This document shows, piece by piece, positions 56,401 through 64,000 of a stretch of 64,000 nt of DNA; position 1 is the stretch's first letter, and each line of letters begins with the position of its first letter. The notes beneath the pieces are model-generated. The model had not been told where the DNA came from, did no database searches, and worked only from the letters and a program-made list of their open reading frames with translations. A program made the translations under genes and the position numbers. This DNA comes from Burkholderia humptydooensis (GTDB lineage Bacteria > Pseudomonadota > Gammaproteobacteria > Burkholderiales > Burkholderiaceae). The stretch is from contig NZ_CP013380.1 of assembly GCF_001513745.1 (NCBI RefSeq), positions 930,001 to 994,000 on the forward strand. Reading direction: 5' to 3'.

Positions 56401-56824
56401 GCTCGATAACCCTGTCGCCGGCGTGACGATCGTCGGTTTCGTGGAGAACCTTGGAGAAGTGATGGACGCCGCGCGAGTTTCAGTCGCGCCGCTGCGTTTC
56501 GGTGCAGGAATCAAAGGCAAGGTTGTGTCCAGTCTATTGCACGGGCTACCGTGCGTACTGAGCAAGGTGGCGAGCGAGGGGATGGGGCTCGTCGCTGGCG
56601 AGCAGGTGCTCGAGGGCGACGGCGCGGAGGAGATCGCCGATGCGATCGTGAAACTGTACGAAGATCGCCAGCTTTGGCAGCATGTCGCCGATGCCGGCTT
56701 TGTGGCGGCGGCCGCCGAGTATTCCGTGGAGAGCGTCGCGAACCTGTTGTCGGGTTTGCTCGACTCCATCGGAGTCAAGGCGGGCTCCCGCAAACTCCGG
56801 TCGAACGCGTTCGATATTCACTGA
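53426..56824 (+). CDS. Large methyltransferase-coiled-coil-glycosyltransferase fusion
   Basis: A 1132-residue multidomain protein. Residues about 20-195 are a SAM-dependent methyltransferase (VLDIASGEGYGSALLA, VIGVDIDARAVQNARVRYG, LEHFREHEAFMREARRVLKPNG). About 265-335 form a coiled coil with a near-exact 14-residue period (EIGRLVADTVRLTEEV, EIGRLTVETVRLNEV). About 494-720 resemble a degenerate GT2 domain. About 751-1110 are a GT4 glycosyltransferase (VDAFVPKPDQDSGSVD, GVLFVGGFAHRPNVDAVKFL, FGAGIKGKVVSSLLHGLPCV). It may cap or methylate chain ends while adding sugars, as WbdD-type terminators do with a coiled-coil ruler; this is inference. A run of ten G lies at 54447-54456. Confidence 0.85.
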   Translation: MTMQARRFRFKGAENGHEFTGERYLPGVGGPIQYEHYHRYLFSTGLCAGKDVLDIASGEGYGSALLAQAAKSVIGVDIDARAVQNARVRYGDQANLRFEYGSATSIPLPDASVDILNSFETLEHFREHEAFMREARRVLKPNGLMIISTPNRPIYSPPGAPPNEYHVRELDRDEFVEWLKSGFKHFVLFEQKPIAGSVLQREGRVGAREIHCWSETSIGEYRSTLGVVDPVYFIAIASDGPIPEPDDDLLDGGVSFGRYDNARNDQIGAQGAEIVRLTTETMSRADEIGRLVADTVRLTEEVLKRDAEIGRLTVETVRLNEVIIEGNAQIAKLTSELGRLRGGGDVPRAVVAAQPADAMPVREVLNALAEQKEVSRQLLSQVDEMARYVKRANAGGVGSLHASAAGPAAEPAIEPSIAALLRENEGLRQQADMIFRSASWRVTKPLRFAARRLRTARQRQAAARSDAGPGGRVAEAVTSTAVSASTLRRFEQSAVPRAIVVVQSTGRGKALDHCLAALSQHTTSVPFQVLLAGPADARLVADSGVRALAIVEAGMSLATLAEFIASPDEAFVVLISEDLAAHPGWLEAIDEVFARFPDAAAVTGLVLNRLGQVRAAGAVVDASARMKPFGVGLAADNPLIRTVVPVRAASPGIIAIRKRIWDDIASAFDHVPPVSTGLVLIALELAKRGANTYLQPFARFTAHGPDECADVPVSSTWDDAHQRWSLRQRYEKLFRVDRAFGDVLPLPHRPKIVIVDAFVPKPDQDSGSVDAYWYMRIFREFGFDVSFIAAFEQTPVESYADALRRWGVRVQYATDLPSLNRLVTEEAKGAAVVIAQRIIVARHVIEPLRHDVPGIKIVFGTVDLHYLREERAAILERSPEALEEALLLRRAEIQAVSEADATIVVSRLEGDILRDIVPDANVHRIPIPRLPTRSTRSFDERSGVLFVGGFAHRPNVDAVKFLVKDIWPLVRRRLPDAELRIVGSGTTDEVRTLDNPVAGVTIVGFVENLGEVMDAARVSVAPLRFGAGIKGKVVSSLLHGLPCVLSKVASEGMGLVAGEQVLEGDGAEEIADAIVKLYEDRQLWQHVADAGFVAAAAEYSVESVANLLSGLLDSIGVKAGSRKLRSNAFDIH
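54447..54456 (+). repeat. G10 homopolymer inside the multidomain transferase gene
   Basis: Ten consecutive G residues read as Arg-Gly-Gly-Gly near codons 341-344, between the coiled coil and the glycosyltransferase part. Slippage by one or two bases would truncate the protein after the coiled coil. Confidence 0.85.
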
Positions 56825-56850
56825 CGAAATACTGGACTTCATTCAAATTC

Positions 56851-58086
56851 ATGTTGCGCTCCTTGCTTTCAATGTTTCGTAAGCCGCCGCAGCGTCGCCC
56901 GCGTTCGGACGGCCGACTCGGCGTCGTGATCGAATTGGCGTCGTTCGATAAAGGCGGTCTTGAAAAAGTGGTGCTCGACTCGGCGATCGCATTCGATAGA
57001 AACCGATTCGACGTAACGATCGTCACGCCGGGCAAGGTTGGGCATCTCGGCGCTGTTGCGCGCGACGCTGGTTTGACGGTGGTCGGTCTGCCGTCTTCGA
57101 ACACGCTTGCGGCGTACGAGCGCGTGCTCCGTGAATTGACCGCAGATGTCTCGATGTCTCACTTCTCGGATACCGGTTATCCGCTGTTCGCGCGGCTCGG
57201 CATTCCGAACATCACGTTCATCCACAATGTTTACGCGTTCTTTTCGGACGCGCAGGCGCAGTCGTTCGCGAGCAACGACCGGTACGTGGACCGCTACGTG
57301 TCGGTCTCGAAAAATGCGACGCGTTACGCGGTGCAGAAGCTCGGCGTATCGGAGAGCAAGGTCGTGACCGTGCCGAACGGGTTGATCCTTTCGGAGCACG
57401 AAGCGAGGGAGAGGAAACCGGCAAAGCTGACACGTGCGCAGCTAGGTCTCGCCGACACGGATTACGTCTTCGCGAACGTTGCGTCCTACAATTTGCACAA
57501 GGGGCACTACGTGATGGCGGATGCGATGCGCCATTTGCTGAAGCGCCGACGGGACGTAAAGATACTGTGCTTTGGCAATGTTATCTTCCCGCCGCACGTT
57601 GACGCGCTGCGCCAGTATCTTGTCGAACATGGACTCGAGCAGCATATTCTGATGCCGGGTTATTTCCCCGATGTCGAGGACGTGCATCGAATGGCGGATG
57701 CTTTTCTTCTGCCGTCGTTCATCGAAGGGTGGAGCATCGCAATGAACGAGGCGATGTTCTATCAAAAGCCGATGATCCTGACCGACACCGGCGCGTCGGC
57801 GGAAGTGATCGAGAACGGCGATATTGGCATACTGATTCCAAACGAATACGGCGATACGCCGAACCTGAACTCGAAACTGCTGGATGAACTTGCCTATGTG
57901 CCTCGGCAGTATGCGATCGCTCCGCGCCTTGCCGATGCGATGGACGAGATGGCATCGAATGCCGACGTGTGGCAAAAGCGCGGCATGCTTGGTCGTTGCA
58001 AGATCTATGAGCGATTCGATTTCGCGAATATCGTCAAGCGGTACGAGGAAATCATCGAGGGCGCAGTGAAGGCCGCGAATCGCTGA
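56851..58086 (+). CDS. Family 4 glycosyltransferase
   Basis: A 411-residue GT-B fold transferase. I start at MLRSLLSMFRKPPQ (56851), 26 bp after the upstream gene. Typical features are IELASFDKGGLEKVVLDSAI near the N-terminus, TFIHNVYAFF, VPNGLILSE, ASYNLHKGHYVMADAM and the C-terminal donor site FLLPSFIEGWSIAMNEAMFYQKPMI with the conserved Glu residues. Sugar specificity is unknown. It lies in the forward block and is followed closely by the acetyltransferase gene. Confidence 0.87.
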   Translation: MLRSLLSMFRKPPQRRPRSDGRLGVVIELASFDKGGLEKVVLDSAIAFDRNRFDVTIVTPGKVGHLGAVARDAGLTVVGLPSSNTLAAYERVLRELTADVSMSHFSDTGYPLFARLGIPNITFIHNVYAFFSDAQAQSFASNDRYVDRYVSVSKNATRYAVQKLGVSESKVVTVPNGLILSEHEARERKPAKLTRAQLGLADTDYVFANVASYNLHKGHYVMADAMRHLLKRRRDVKILCFGNVIFPPHVDALRQYLVEHGLEQHILMPGYFPDVEDVHRMADAFLLPSFIEGWSIAMNEAMFYQKPMILTDTGASAEVIENGDIGILIPNEYGDTPNLNSKLLDELAYVPRQYAIAPRLADAMDEMASNADVWQKRGMLGRCKIYERFDFANIVKRYEEIIEGAVKAANR

Positions 58087-58105
58087 GCGGCGTGAGAGGG
58101 GGCGC

Positions 58106-58684
58106 ATGATCCATTCGTTGAAGTCGTTCTGCCGTTTCGTCCGCTGGCGTTTCAAGCCGGCAGTGTGTTTTTATCTCGGCAATCACCTCTTCATGAACTA
58201 CATGCCGTATCGCATCCGGCATTGGTTTTTGCGGCGATTCTGCCAGGTGCGGATCGGCCGGGATTCGAGCATTGCGATGGGATGCTTCGTTACCGGCTAT
58301 CACATCTCGATCGGCGACAACACCGTCGTCAACCGCTACACGTATCTCGACGGCCGCGTGCCGCTGACGATCGGGAACAACGTCAACATTTCACACTACA
58401 CGTTGATCCAGACCTTGACGCACGATCCGCAGAATCCGGATTTCGTGTGTCTATGCAAACCGGTGGTGATCGAGGATCACGCGTGGATCGGCGCGCGCGC
58501 GATCATTTGTCCCGGCGTACACATCGGCGAAGGGGCGGTTGTCGGTGCGGGGGCGGTCGTGACGCGTGACGTGGCGCCTTATACGATCGTCGGCGGAAAT
58601 CCCGCGCGCTTCATCAAGGAACGAACGAGAGATTTGCACTACCGATCGCGCTACTTCCCGTTCTTCGATACCGATATTCAATGA
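58106..58684 (+). CDS. Hexapeptide-repeat acetyltransferase
   Basis: A 192-residue left-handed beta-helix (LbH) acetyltransferase of the CatB/NodL type. Hexapeptide steps can be read through VRIGRDSSIAMGCFVTGYHISIG, VVIEDHAWIGARAIICPGVHIG and EGAVVGAGAVVTRDVAPYTIVGGNPAR, the usual closing motif. A basic, aromatic N-terminus (MIHSLKSFCRFVRWRFK) may bind the membrane. It probably O-acetylates a sugar of the O-antigen repeat. The start overlaps nothing; a good AGAGGGGG site precedes it. Confidence 0.9.
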   Translation: MIHSLKSFCRFVRWRFKPAVCFYLGNHLFMNYMPYRIRHWFLRRFCQVRIGRDSSIAMGCFVTGYHISIGDNTVVNRYTYLDGRVPLTIGNNVNISHYTLIQTLTHDPQNPDFVCLCKPVVIEDHAWIGARAIICPGVHIGEGAVVGAGAVVTRDVAPYTIVGGNPARFIKERTRDLHYRSRYFPFFDTDIQ

Positions 58685-58733
58685 ACGAAGCACCGGCCGC
58701 TTGCGACCGGTCAGCATATACTGATTGACGAAT

Positions 58734-59705
58734 ATGTCGATTTTCCGATTCTGTCGTGCGACCTCTGCGGGAGCAGTAGAGGCCGCCACCATCTCGGTCG
58801 TGATCCCTCTCTACAATCATGCCCGTTACATCGAAAGCGCGCTGGATAGCGTGCTGTCGCAGACGTCGCAGGCCGACGAGATCATTCTGATCGACGACGG
58901 TTCGTCCGACAACGGCTTTGACATCGCGCAGCGCGTGCTGTCGAAGATTCCAAAGGCGAAGGCGTATCGACAAGACAACGCTGGAGCGCATAACACGATC
59001 AATCGCGCGATTGGCTTGAGCCGTGGTGACTTTGTCGCTGTTCTCAACTCCGACGACGTTTTTGTACCTACCAAACTCGCGCGTTGCAGAGCGATCGTGC
59101 GCGAGCAACCCGGCGTCGGTCTCATTGCGGGGCGAGTCAGCATCATGGATGACAACGGCGTTAGGCAGCATAGCGGCGCCGCGATCGATTGGCTGAGGCG
59201 GGCGCAGCAGTTCCTCGACGACACTAAGCTTGCTCAACTGGCGCTCCTGAACGAGAATTTTGTCGCGACGACGTCGAACATGGTGTTCGACCGTGCGCTG
59301 TGGCAAGCTGCGGGTGGTTTCCAGCCGTTGCGGTACTGCCATGACCTCGATTTCCTGATGTTTGCGTTTGCACACAGTTCAGTGTGTGTCGATGGCGATC
59401 ATGAGCATATTGTCTACCGAGTGCACGAGCGCAATACGATCAAGGAAGATCTGAGCAAAGTACGGATCGAAATTGCGGCCGTGATTGCCCAAGCGTTGGC
59501 AATGTCCGGTCCGAGGCTCTTTTCCGCCGAGTTGGGCGCGGCGGATCTGGCCGCGTTCAAGCGTTTTCTCGACAACAAGGGCATGACGGAACTGCTGTGC
59601 TTCTTTCAGACGACGCTGCCAGCCTTTCCGACACGGGCGGCATTCTACGAATACGCCATCGACCCGCGTCACGCGGAAGCCTTTGGATCGACGGTAATTG
59701 GTTGA
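58734..59705 (+). CDS. Family 2 glycosyltransferase
   Basis: A 323-residue GT2 transferase begun at ATG 58734; a TTG three codons earlier (58725) is possible but neither has a good ribosome-binding site. GT-A landmarks are ISVVIPLYNHARYIESALDSVLSQ, ILIDDGSSDN, NAGAHNTINRAIG, LNSDDVFVPTKL and, near the end, YCHDLDFLMFAFAHSSVCV. Specificity is unknown. It is the last + gene before the reversed sulfotransferase gene. Confidence 0.87.
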   Translation: MSIFRFCRATSAGAVEAATISVVIPLYNHARYIESALDSVLSQTSQADEIILIDDGSSDNGFDIAQRVLSKIPKAKAYRQDNAGAHNTINRAIGLSRGDFVAVLNSDDVFVPTKLARCRAIVREQPGVGLIAGRVSIMDDNGVRQHSGAAIDWLRRAQQFLDDTKLAQLALLNENFVATTSNMVFDRALWQAAGGFQPLRYCHDLDFLMFAFAHSSVCVDGDHEHIVYRVHERNTIKEDLSKVRIEIAAVIAQALAMSGPRLFSAELGAADLAAFKRFLDNKGMTELLCFFQTTLPAFPTRAAFYEYAIDPRHAEAFGSTVIG

Positions 59706-59811
59706 CTATTGGAGCGTGATCGATGCCGTCGGCTCGTGAGCGTAAACGGTGTCATTGGTGGCGCAGCAAGGCGAGGGCGCGTTGGCGCCGTGGCCTTGCC
59801 AACGCGCACGC

Positions 59812-60627
59812 TCAGAGGTAGCCGAATGCTGCCATTGCCTCGGCCGCCGTGGTGACGCAATGACGGTTGATCTCTGGCGGGAGTTCGTTTTGCCAGGACT
59901 GCGCCCGTTCCTTGAGGAAGGGCTGCGACAGGTTCAGATGGCTCTGATCGTTGCGCAACACAGGCGCTCGTTGCGTATTGTCGAGCATGTTTTCCTCGAA
60001 CGGCAGGCCGAGGAAAAACGTAGTGCACGATAGTGCGATGCGCGGATCGGACACGAGGTCTTCGTAGCGAACGAGCAGATAGTTCGTTCGCCCCTGCATC
60101 GCTTTGAAAAGATGCAGGTTGGTGTAGTTCCAGAGGCGGGGAAAGTACTCGTCGATCCCCTGGGGGGCCCACGTCACATTTCTCAGCGATGCCATCGCGC
60201 CGCGAACGTCGCGGACGATGTGGATGAACTTGAGATTTGAGTTGAGCAGGCCGACCTGTTCGAGCTTACGGATGGACAGCAGGTCGTCCGGGGTCTTGTC
60301 GCCGCAGACGTGTTTGCCCGTGTTGCTTGCGATGCGGCCGTAGATCGCTGACAGGACGCCCGCGAGCGTCGGTTCGGCTTGCGCAAGCACGGCTTCGACT
60401 TCCTGAACCGAGATGTACGGCTCAAGCACTTCGCGGTAGTCATCGGTCGAGACAATGATCTCGGCGATGATTTTGCGCGCGGCCGGCCAATCGCTGATGC
60501 AGCCGATGACGTGAGCGACCGGGCTGATGAACGTGGTTTGATTCGGAATGAATATCGCACTGTGGAGATTGAGGGATTCTTTGAAGAGGGTGGTGCCCGA
60601 TCTCGGCGAGCCGAACAGGATGAACAT
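59812..60627 (-). CDS. Sulfotransferase
   Basis: A 271-residue sulfotransferase of the PAPS-dependent family. The 5'-phosphosulfate loop FGSPRSGTTLFKESLN lies right at the N-terminus and the 3'-phosphate site reads KFIHIVRDVRGAMASLRN, both intact; VRYEDLVSDP is the usual third block. It should add sulfate to an acceptor, most likely a sugar of the O-antigen given its position, but it is on the opposite strand from its neighbours and may have been inserted separately. There is no signal peptide, so it works in the cytoplasm with PAPS. Confidence 0.88.
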   Translation of the reverse strand: MFILFGSPRSGTTLFKESLNLHSAIFIPNQTTFISPVAHVIGCISDWPAARKIIAEIIVSTDDYREVLEPYISVQEVEAVLAQAEPTLAGVLSAIYGRIASNTGKHVCGDKTPDDLLSIRKLEQVGLLNSNLKFIHIVRDVRGAMASLRNVTWAPQGIDEYFPRLWNYTNLHLFKAMQGRTNYLLVRYEDLVSDPRIALSCTTFFLGLPFEENMLDNTQRAPVLRNDQSHLNLSQPFLKERAQSWQNELPPEINRHCVTTAAEAMAAFGYL

Positions 60628-61214
60628 TATGTTGCTGACTATCTAGAGGGATTTGGGAATGGGATTCGATCTCCGGCGCGGGGAGCGCTTCGGGCGAACG
60701 GCGCAGCCGGAGGCAGCTTGCTTCGTAAAAGTCGGGATGGCGCAAATTCCAACCGACACCGCAGACATGTCCGCTCGGAAGCGCGCCGCTCGACGCGGCT
60801 GTGTCGAGCGACATGACGTTCCGGAGTTGGGCATGCTGAACGAGTGACGTGCAAGCCTAATCCACTTAACTGCGCCGCCGAGACATGGCGACCATAGCGT
60901 CTAGTCCTTACGGCGGGCGGCGCCCGATGGTGTTGAAGCTAATCGTCTTCGTAGTGTAGCGCGGTTGGAGAGATGATGACGTTTTGTAATTTTTCATAAT
61001 GAAATTCGCGGATTGTAACAACTGTAACGGTTTTGGAATTTGTGTTGGCATCCGGTGCGGGCGTATGGCGTGTAATCAATCGTGAGCGGGCTCGTGCGAT
61101 GTTCTGACGATCGCTTACGAGATTTCTTGCCACTGGACTGGGTGCGTAGAGGGCGCTTGTCGAGCGTGAGCCGGCTTGCTCGTTTCGCGACTTTTCATCA
61201 AACTTGCATTTTCG
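60628..61214. other. Divergent gap before the last O-antigen genes
   Basis: A 587-bp stretch without a convincing gene. 60940-61060 is AT-rich (TGATGACGTTTTGTAATTTTTCATAATG) and probably holds the promoter of the + strand genes that follow. 60640-60850 has open frames on both strands with no recognised family. Confidence 0.5.
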
Positions 61215-62111
61215 ATGCATGACTCGCCTGCCAATTGGCAAGGGGCGAGTTTTCCTGATTCTGAAATGACTGTCTCCACGTTGCAGCCCGGATTTGGGCG
61301 GGGATTGACCATATCGATCGTCGTGTACCGGCCGGACATGACAGTGTTGATGCGGACCGCGTACAGTCTGTGCGTTGCCGTCGACAGACTTCGCAGCCGG
61401 TGGCCAGCATTGCCGATCTTCGTCTACCTCGTGGACAACGGCGGCGCACATGATCTCTCTCCGGCGTCAGATTTGCTGCGCGATCACGGCATCGGCAGCG
61501 CAGTCCTGTCAGGACACGGCAATGTCGGCTATGGATGCGGGCACAATCTTGCAATCGATCAGATCGACAGCGGGTATCACCTCATCCTGAATCCGGATAT
61601 CGATCTCGATAACGATGCGCTGGCGTGTTCGCTTGACTTCTTCGACCGTCATCCCGCTCTCGGCTTGTTGTCCCCTTTCATTGCAGGCGAGGACGGGCAC
61701 ATTCAATATCTTTGTCGACGTGTTCCGACTGTCCTCGATCTTTTTGTGCGCGGTTTCCTGCCGGTTCGTTTGCGAAAGCCATTCGGCGCGCGTCTTGCGC
61801 GGTATGAGATGCGTGATCGGATCAACGAGCGGGACGTCGTTTGGGAACCGCCGATCGTCAGCGGTTGTTTCATGTTGTTTCGAACGGACGTGCTCAAATC
61901 GCTTGCTGGCTTCGATGCGCGCTACTTCCTTTATTTCGAGGACTATGATCTCAGCTTGCGCGCGCACGACGTGACGCGCGTCGCCTATGTTCCCGACGTG
62001 CGCATCGTGCATTACGGCGGAGGGGCGGCTCGTAAGGGATGGTTGCACGTCCGCTTGTTTGTCGCGTCGGCATTTAAGTTCTTTAATCGTTTCGGCTGGA
62101 GATGGTGGTGA
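61215..62111 (+). CDS. Family 2 glycosyltransferase (WbiF-like position)
   Basis: About 298 residues from ATG 61215 (a TTG start at 61176 would add 13 residues; MTVSTLQ at 61266 is also possible). Features are GLTISIVVYRPDMTVLM, YLVDNGGAHD, GNVGYGCGHNLAI, LNPDIDLDNDAL with its acidic pair and SGCFMLFRTDVLKSLAGFDARYFLYFEDYDLSLRA. The last block is typical of rhamnosyltransferase-like GT2 enzymes. It overlaps the next gene by 10 bases. In B. pseudomallei a wbiF glycosyltransferase stands beside wbiG and wbiH, matching this order. Confidence 0.85.
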   Translation: MHDSPANWQGASFPDSEMTVSTLQPGFGRGLTISIVVYRPDMTVLMRTAYSLCVAVDRLRSRWPALPIFVYLVDNGGAHDLSPASDLLRDHGIGSAVLSGHGNVGYGCGHNLAIDQIDSGYHLILNPDIDLDNDALACSLDFFDRHPALGLLSPFIAGEDGHIQYLCRRVPTVLDLFVRGFLPVRLRKPFGARLARYEMRDRINERDVVWEPPIVSGCFMLFRTDVLKSLAGFDARYFLYFEDYDLSLRAHDVTRVAYVPDVRIVHYGGGAARKGWLHVRLFVASAFKFFNRFGWRWW

Positions 62112-63076
62112 GTCGAATTCTCGTGACTGGCGCGAACGGTTTTGTGGGGCGTGCGGCGTGTGAGTCCCTTCTGAATCGCGGACATCACGTGACAGGACTC
62201 GTCAGACGGGCGGGCGGTTGCGTTCATGGCGTAGTGGAATGGGTTGACGATCGCGCCGATTTCGTCGGTCTCGATGACAATGCATTTCGGTCGGGCGAGG
62301 TGATCGACTGCGTTGTCCACCTAGCTGCCCGTGTACATGTCATGCGGGATGGCGTGCGCGATCCACAGGCAGCTTTCGACGCGACCAACGTGGCTGGAAC
62401 ATTGCGGATCGCACGTGCTGCTCGCCAACTGGGCGCACGCCGCTTCGTGTTCGTGAGTAGCATCAAGGCGGTGGCGGAACGCGACGGCGGCGTGCCGTTG
62501 ACCGAAGACGCCGAGCCGCGCCCCGAAGATGCCTATGGGCGTTCGAAGTGGAAAGCGGAAGAGGCGCTGCGACAGCTCGGGCGAGCGTCCGGAATGGAGA
62601 TTGTGATCATCCGTCCACCACTCGTCTATGGGCCGGGCGTGCGGGCGAATTTCTTGAGTCTCATGCGTGTAGTTGCGCGTGGCGTTCCACTGCCGCTTGG
62701 AATGATCAGCGCACGGCGCAGCCTCTTGTACGTTGGTAATCTCGCCGATGTGCTGACATGCTGCGTGGACGATCCGAGAGCAGCCAATTGCACCTTTCAT
62801 GTGGCCGACGACGACGCACCGACGGTGACGGATCTGCTGAAAATTGTTGGCGAGCAGTTGAACAAGCCAGCACGACTCTTTCCAGTGCCAACGCGAGCGC
62901 TGTACCTGTTGGGGCGCGTGATGGGACGCACGCCGCAAATCGAGCGGCTGACCGGCAGTCTTCGCGTAGATGCATCGCTGATACGTCGCACGCTCGACTG
63001 GCGCCCCCCATTTTCTACACGTGAAGGTTTGTGTGCGACCGCTCGATGGTATCGAACCACTTGTTCTCCCGAGTAG
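62102..63076 (+). CDS. NAD-dependent sugar epimerase/dehydratase (WbiG-like)
   Basis: A 324-residue extended SDR. ILVTGANGFVGRAACESLL gives the NAD site, then VVHLAARVHVM, FVFVSSIKAVAE and DAYGRSKWKAEEAL with catalytic Tyr-x3-Lys. It belongs with the epimerases that accompany WbpL/WecA enzymes (WbiG, WbpV, UDP-N-acetylquinovosamine-type synthesis). It is likely to make the sugar nucleotide that the next protein loads onto undecaprenyl phosphate. Start ATG at 62102 overlaps the upstream stop, so the genes are coupled. Confidence 0.87.
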   Translation: MVVSRILVTGANGFVGRAACESLLNRGHHVTGLVRRAGGCVHGVVEWVDDRADFVGLDDNAFRSGEVIDCVVHLAARVHVMRDGVRDPQAAFDATNVAGTLRIARAARQLGARRFVFVSSIKAVAERDGGVPLTEDAEPRPEDAYGRSKWKAEEALRQLGRASGMEIVIIRPPLVYGPGVRANFLSLMRVVARGVPLPLGMISARRSLLYVGNLADVLTCCVDDPRAANCTFHVADDDAPTVTDLLKIVGEQLNKPARLFPVPTRALYLLGRVMGRTPQIERLTGSLRVDASLIRRTLDWRPPFSTREGLCATARWYRTTCSPE

Positions 63077-63085
63077 AATTCCGTC

Positions 63086-64000
63086 ATGCTGAATGGTTTG
63101 GTTTCTCCGTGGCTGGGCGCCATTGGAATTTTCCTGTGCGCAGCGGCGGTGTGCGCTGCGATCTTGCGTGGTTTGCTGGCGACCGGTCTTGCGTGGCGCT
63201 TGGCGACCGACATCCCCAATGACCGTTCGCTTCATGTTCGTCCGACGCCGCGCGTCGGCGGATGGGGGGTCGTGCCGATGTCGGTTGCGGCCATGATGCT
63301 CTTCACCCCCGAACTTTGGGTGATCGCCTTGCTCACATTGGGACTCGCAACCATGTCTCAAGTCGATGATCGCCGAGGCTTGTCTGCGCGCGTGCGATTC
63401 GCTGGACATCTCTTGGCGGTGGCGATATTGATGCTCGCGTATCCGGCTTTGGCGCCGTGGTGGTGGCTGACGCTCGTTGCTTTTCTGATGTTATGGCTCA
63501 TCAATCTCTATAATTTCATGGATGGCGCGGACGGACTGGCGGGTGGCATGACGCTGTTCGGCTTCGGTGCTTATTCAGCCGCGGCGTTTCTGGCGCCGAA
63601 TTCGTCACCGGGACTTGCGCTCGCATCCGCAGCGATCGCGGGAGCGGCAGGGGGGTTCCTGTGGTTGAACTTTCACCCGGCGAAACTCTTTCTCGGCGAT
63701 GCCGGATCTATTTCCGTCGGCTTCCTCGCGGGCGCGTTCGGCTACTGGGGGTGGCGCACGAGTGCATGGCCGATCTGGTTTCCGGCCATGGTGTTTGCTC
63801 CCTTTATATGTGACGCATCCATAACATTACTGAGACGTTTGTTACGAGGTGAGAAGTTTTGGCAAGCGCATCGCGAGCATTACTATCAGCGGGTGATTCG
63901 TTCGGGCGTCGGACATGCGCGTATGGCGGAGTGTGCATACGTCATCATGTGCGTCGGTATCGCCGCGGCACTGTGGGCGTTGGGCCGATCGACATGCAAG
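63086..64000 (+). CDS. WecA/WbpL-family glycan initiating transferase, partial
   Basis: The gene runs off the window after 305 codons with no stop. It encodes a multi-pass membrane transferase that joins a sugar-1-phosphate to undecaprenyl phosphate, starting O-antigen assembly. The family motifs are there: DDRRGLSARVRFAGH, NLYNFMDGADGLAGG (about 140-155) and LFLGDAGSISVGF (about 202-213). The late HREHYYQR block with its conserved His residues follows. Start ATG at 63086 is nine bases after the upstream stop. Position and order match wbiH in B. pseudomallei. Confidence 0.92.
   Translation, partial: MLNGLVSPWLGAIGIFLCAAAVCAAILRGLLATGLAWRLATDIPNDRSLHVRPTPRVGGWGVVPMSVAAMMLFTPELWVIALLTLGLATMSQVDDRRGLSARVRFAGHLLAVAILMLAYPALAPWWWLTLVAFLMLWLINLYNFMDGADGLAGGMTLFGFGAYSAAAFLAPNSSPGLALASAAIAGAAGGFLWLNFHPAKLFLGDAGSISVGFLAGAFGYWGWRTSAWPIWFPAMVFAPFICDASITLLRRLLRGEKFWQAHREHYYQRVIRSGVGHARMAECAYVIMCVGIAAALWALGRSTCK

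Overview
The window is GC-rich (high GC at third codon positions), densely coding Gram-negative DNA. The gene content points to Burkholderia, most likely the B. pseudomallei/thailandensis group: a 699-residue 3-hydroxybutyrate oligomer hydrolase, a pair of GGGDD-type lipoproteins of the DUF2957 kind beside ompW, a CIRCE-controlled groESL operon, a pyrR-pyrB-pseudo-dihydroorotase operon, and an apaH/rmlBACD junction leading into a Wzm/Wzt-dependent O-antigen locus. Species is inferred from recall of gene content, not from a database search.

Layout. 1-2213: the 3' end of xdhB, an orphan ModA-like binding protein and a SnoaL-like protein. 2320-8437: a LysR regulator, a DsbA-like isomerase, a TAXI-type binding protein, a BON-domain protein and the PHB oligomer hydrolase. 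9040-19043: an S10 serine carboxypeptidase lipoprotein, a TSUP permease, a DHA2 efflux pump, a glycerophosphodiesterase lipoprotein, a LysE-type exporter, a translationally coupled XRE-cupin regulator and GNAT enzyme, then a metallo-beta-lactamase-fold exported protein divergent from an HxlR regulator. 19777-25731: two paralogous lipoproteins, OmpW, a PraB-like exported protein and an unidentified 339-residue protein. 25774-27378: an oxidoreductase divergent from a second HxlR regulator. 28208-30322: a repeat protein built on nine 120-bp tandem units, followed by the wreck of a group II intron (about 30426-30822).

31179-42229 is core genome: groES-groEL behind a perfect CIRCE element, thiD, rubredoxin, a ChpA/FimL-like protein, the overlapping yqgE-ruvX-pyrR-pyrB-pyrX run, an acyltransferase and apaH.

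42424-64000 is the O-antigen locus. rmlBACD make dTDP-L-rhamnose. Several glycosyltransferases, a hexapeptide acetyltransferase and a sulfotransferase would build and decorate the glycan. WecA/WbpL-like and WbiG-like proteins at the far end would start it on undecaprenyl phosphate, and Wzm/Wzt export it. From rmlD onward base composition falls, as in an exchangeable serotype cassette. The cassette has a reversed block (46948-51415), two different Wzt ATPases around a single Wzm, a G10 tract inside a 1132-residue methyltransferase-glycosyltransferase, and an embedded sulfotransferase. These make it the most interesting part of the window.
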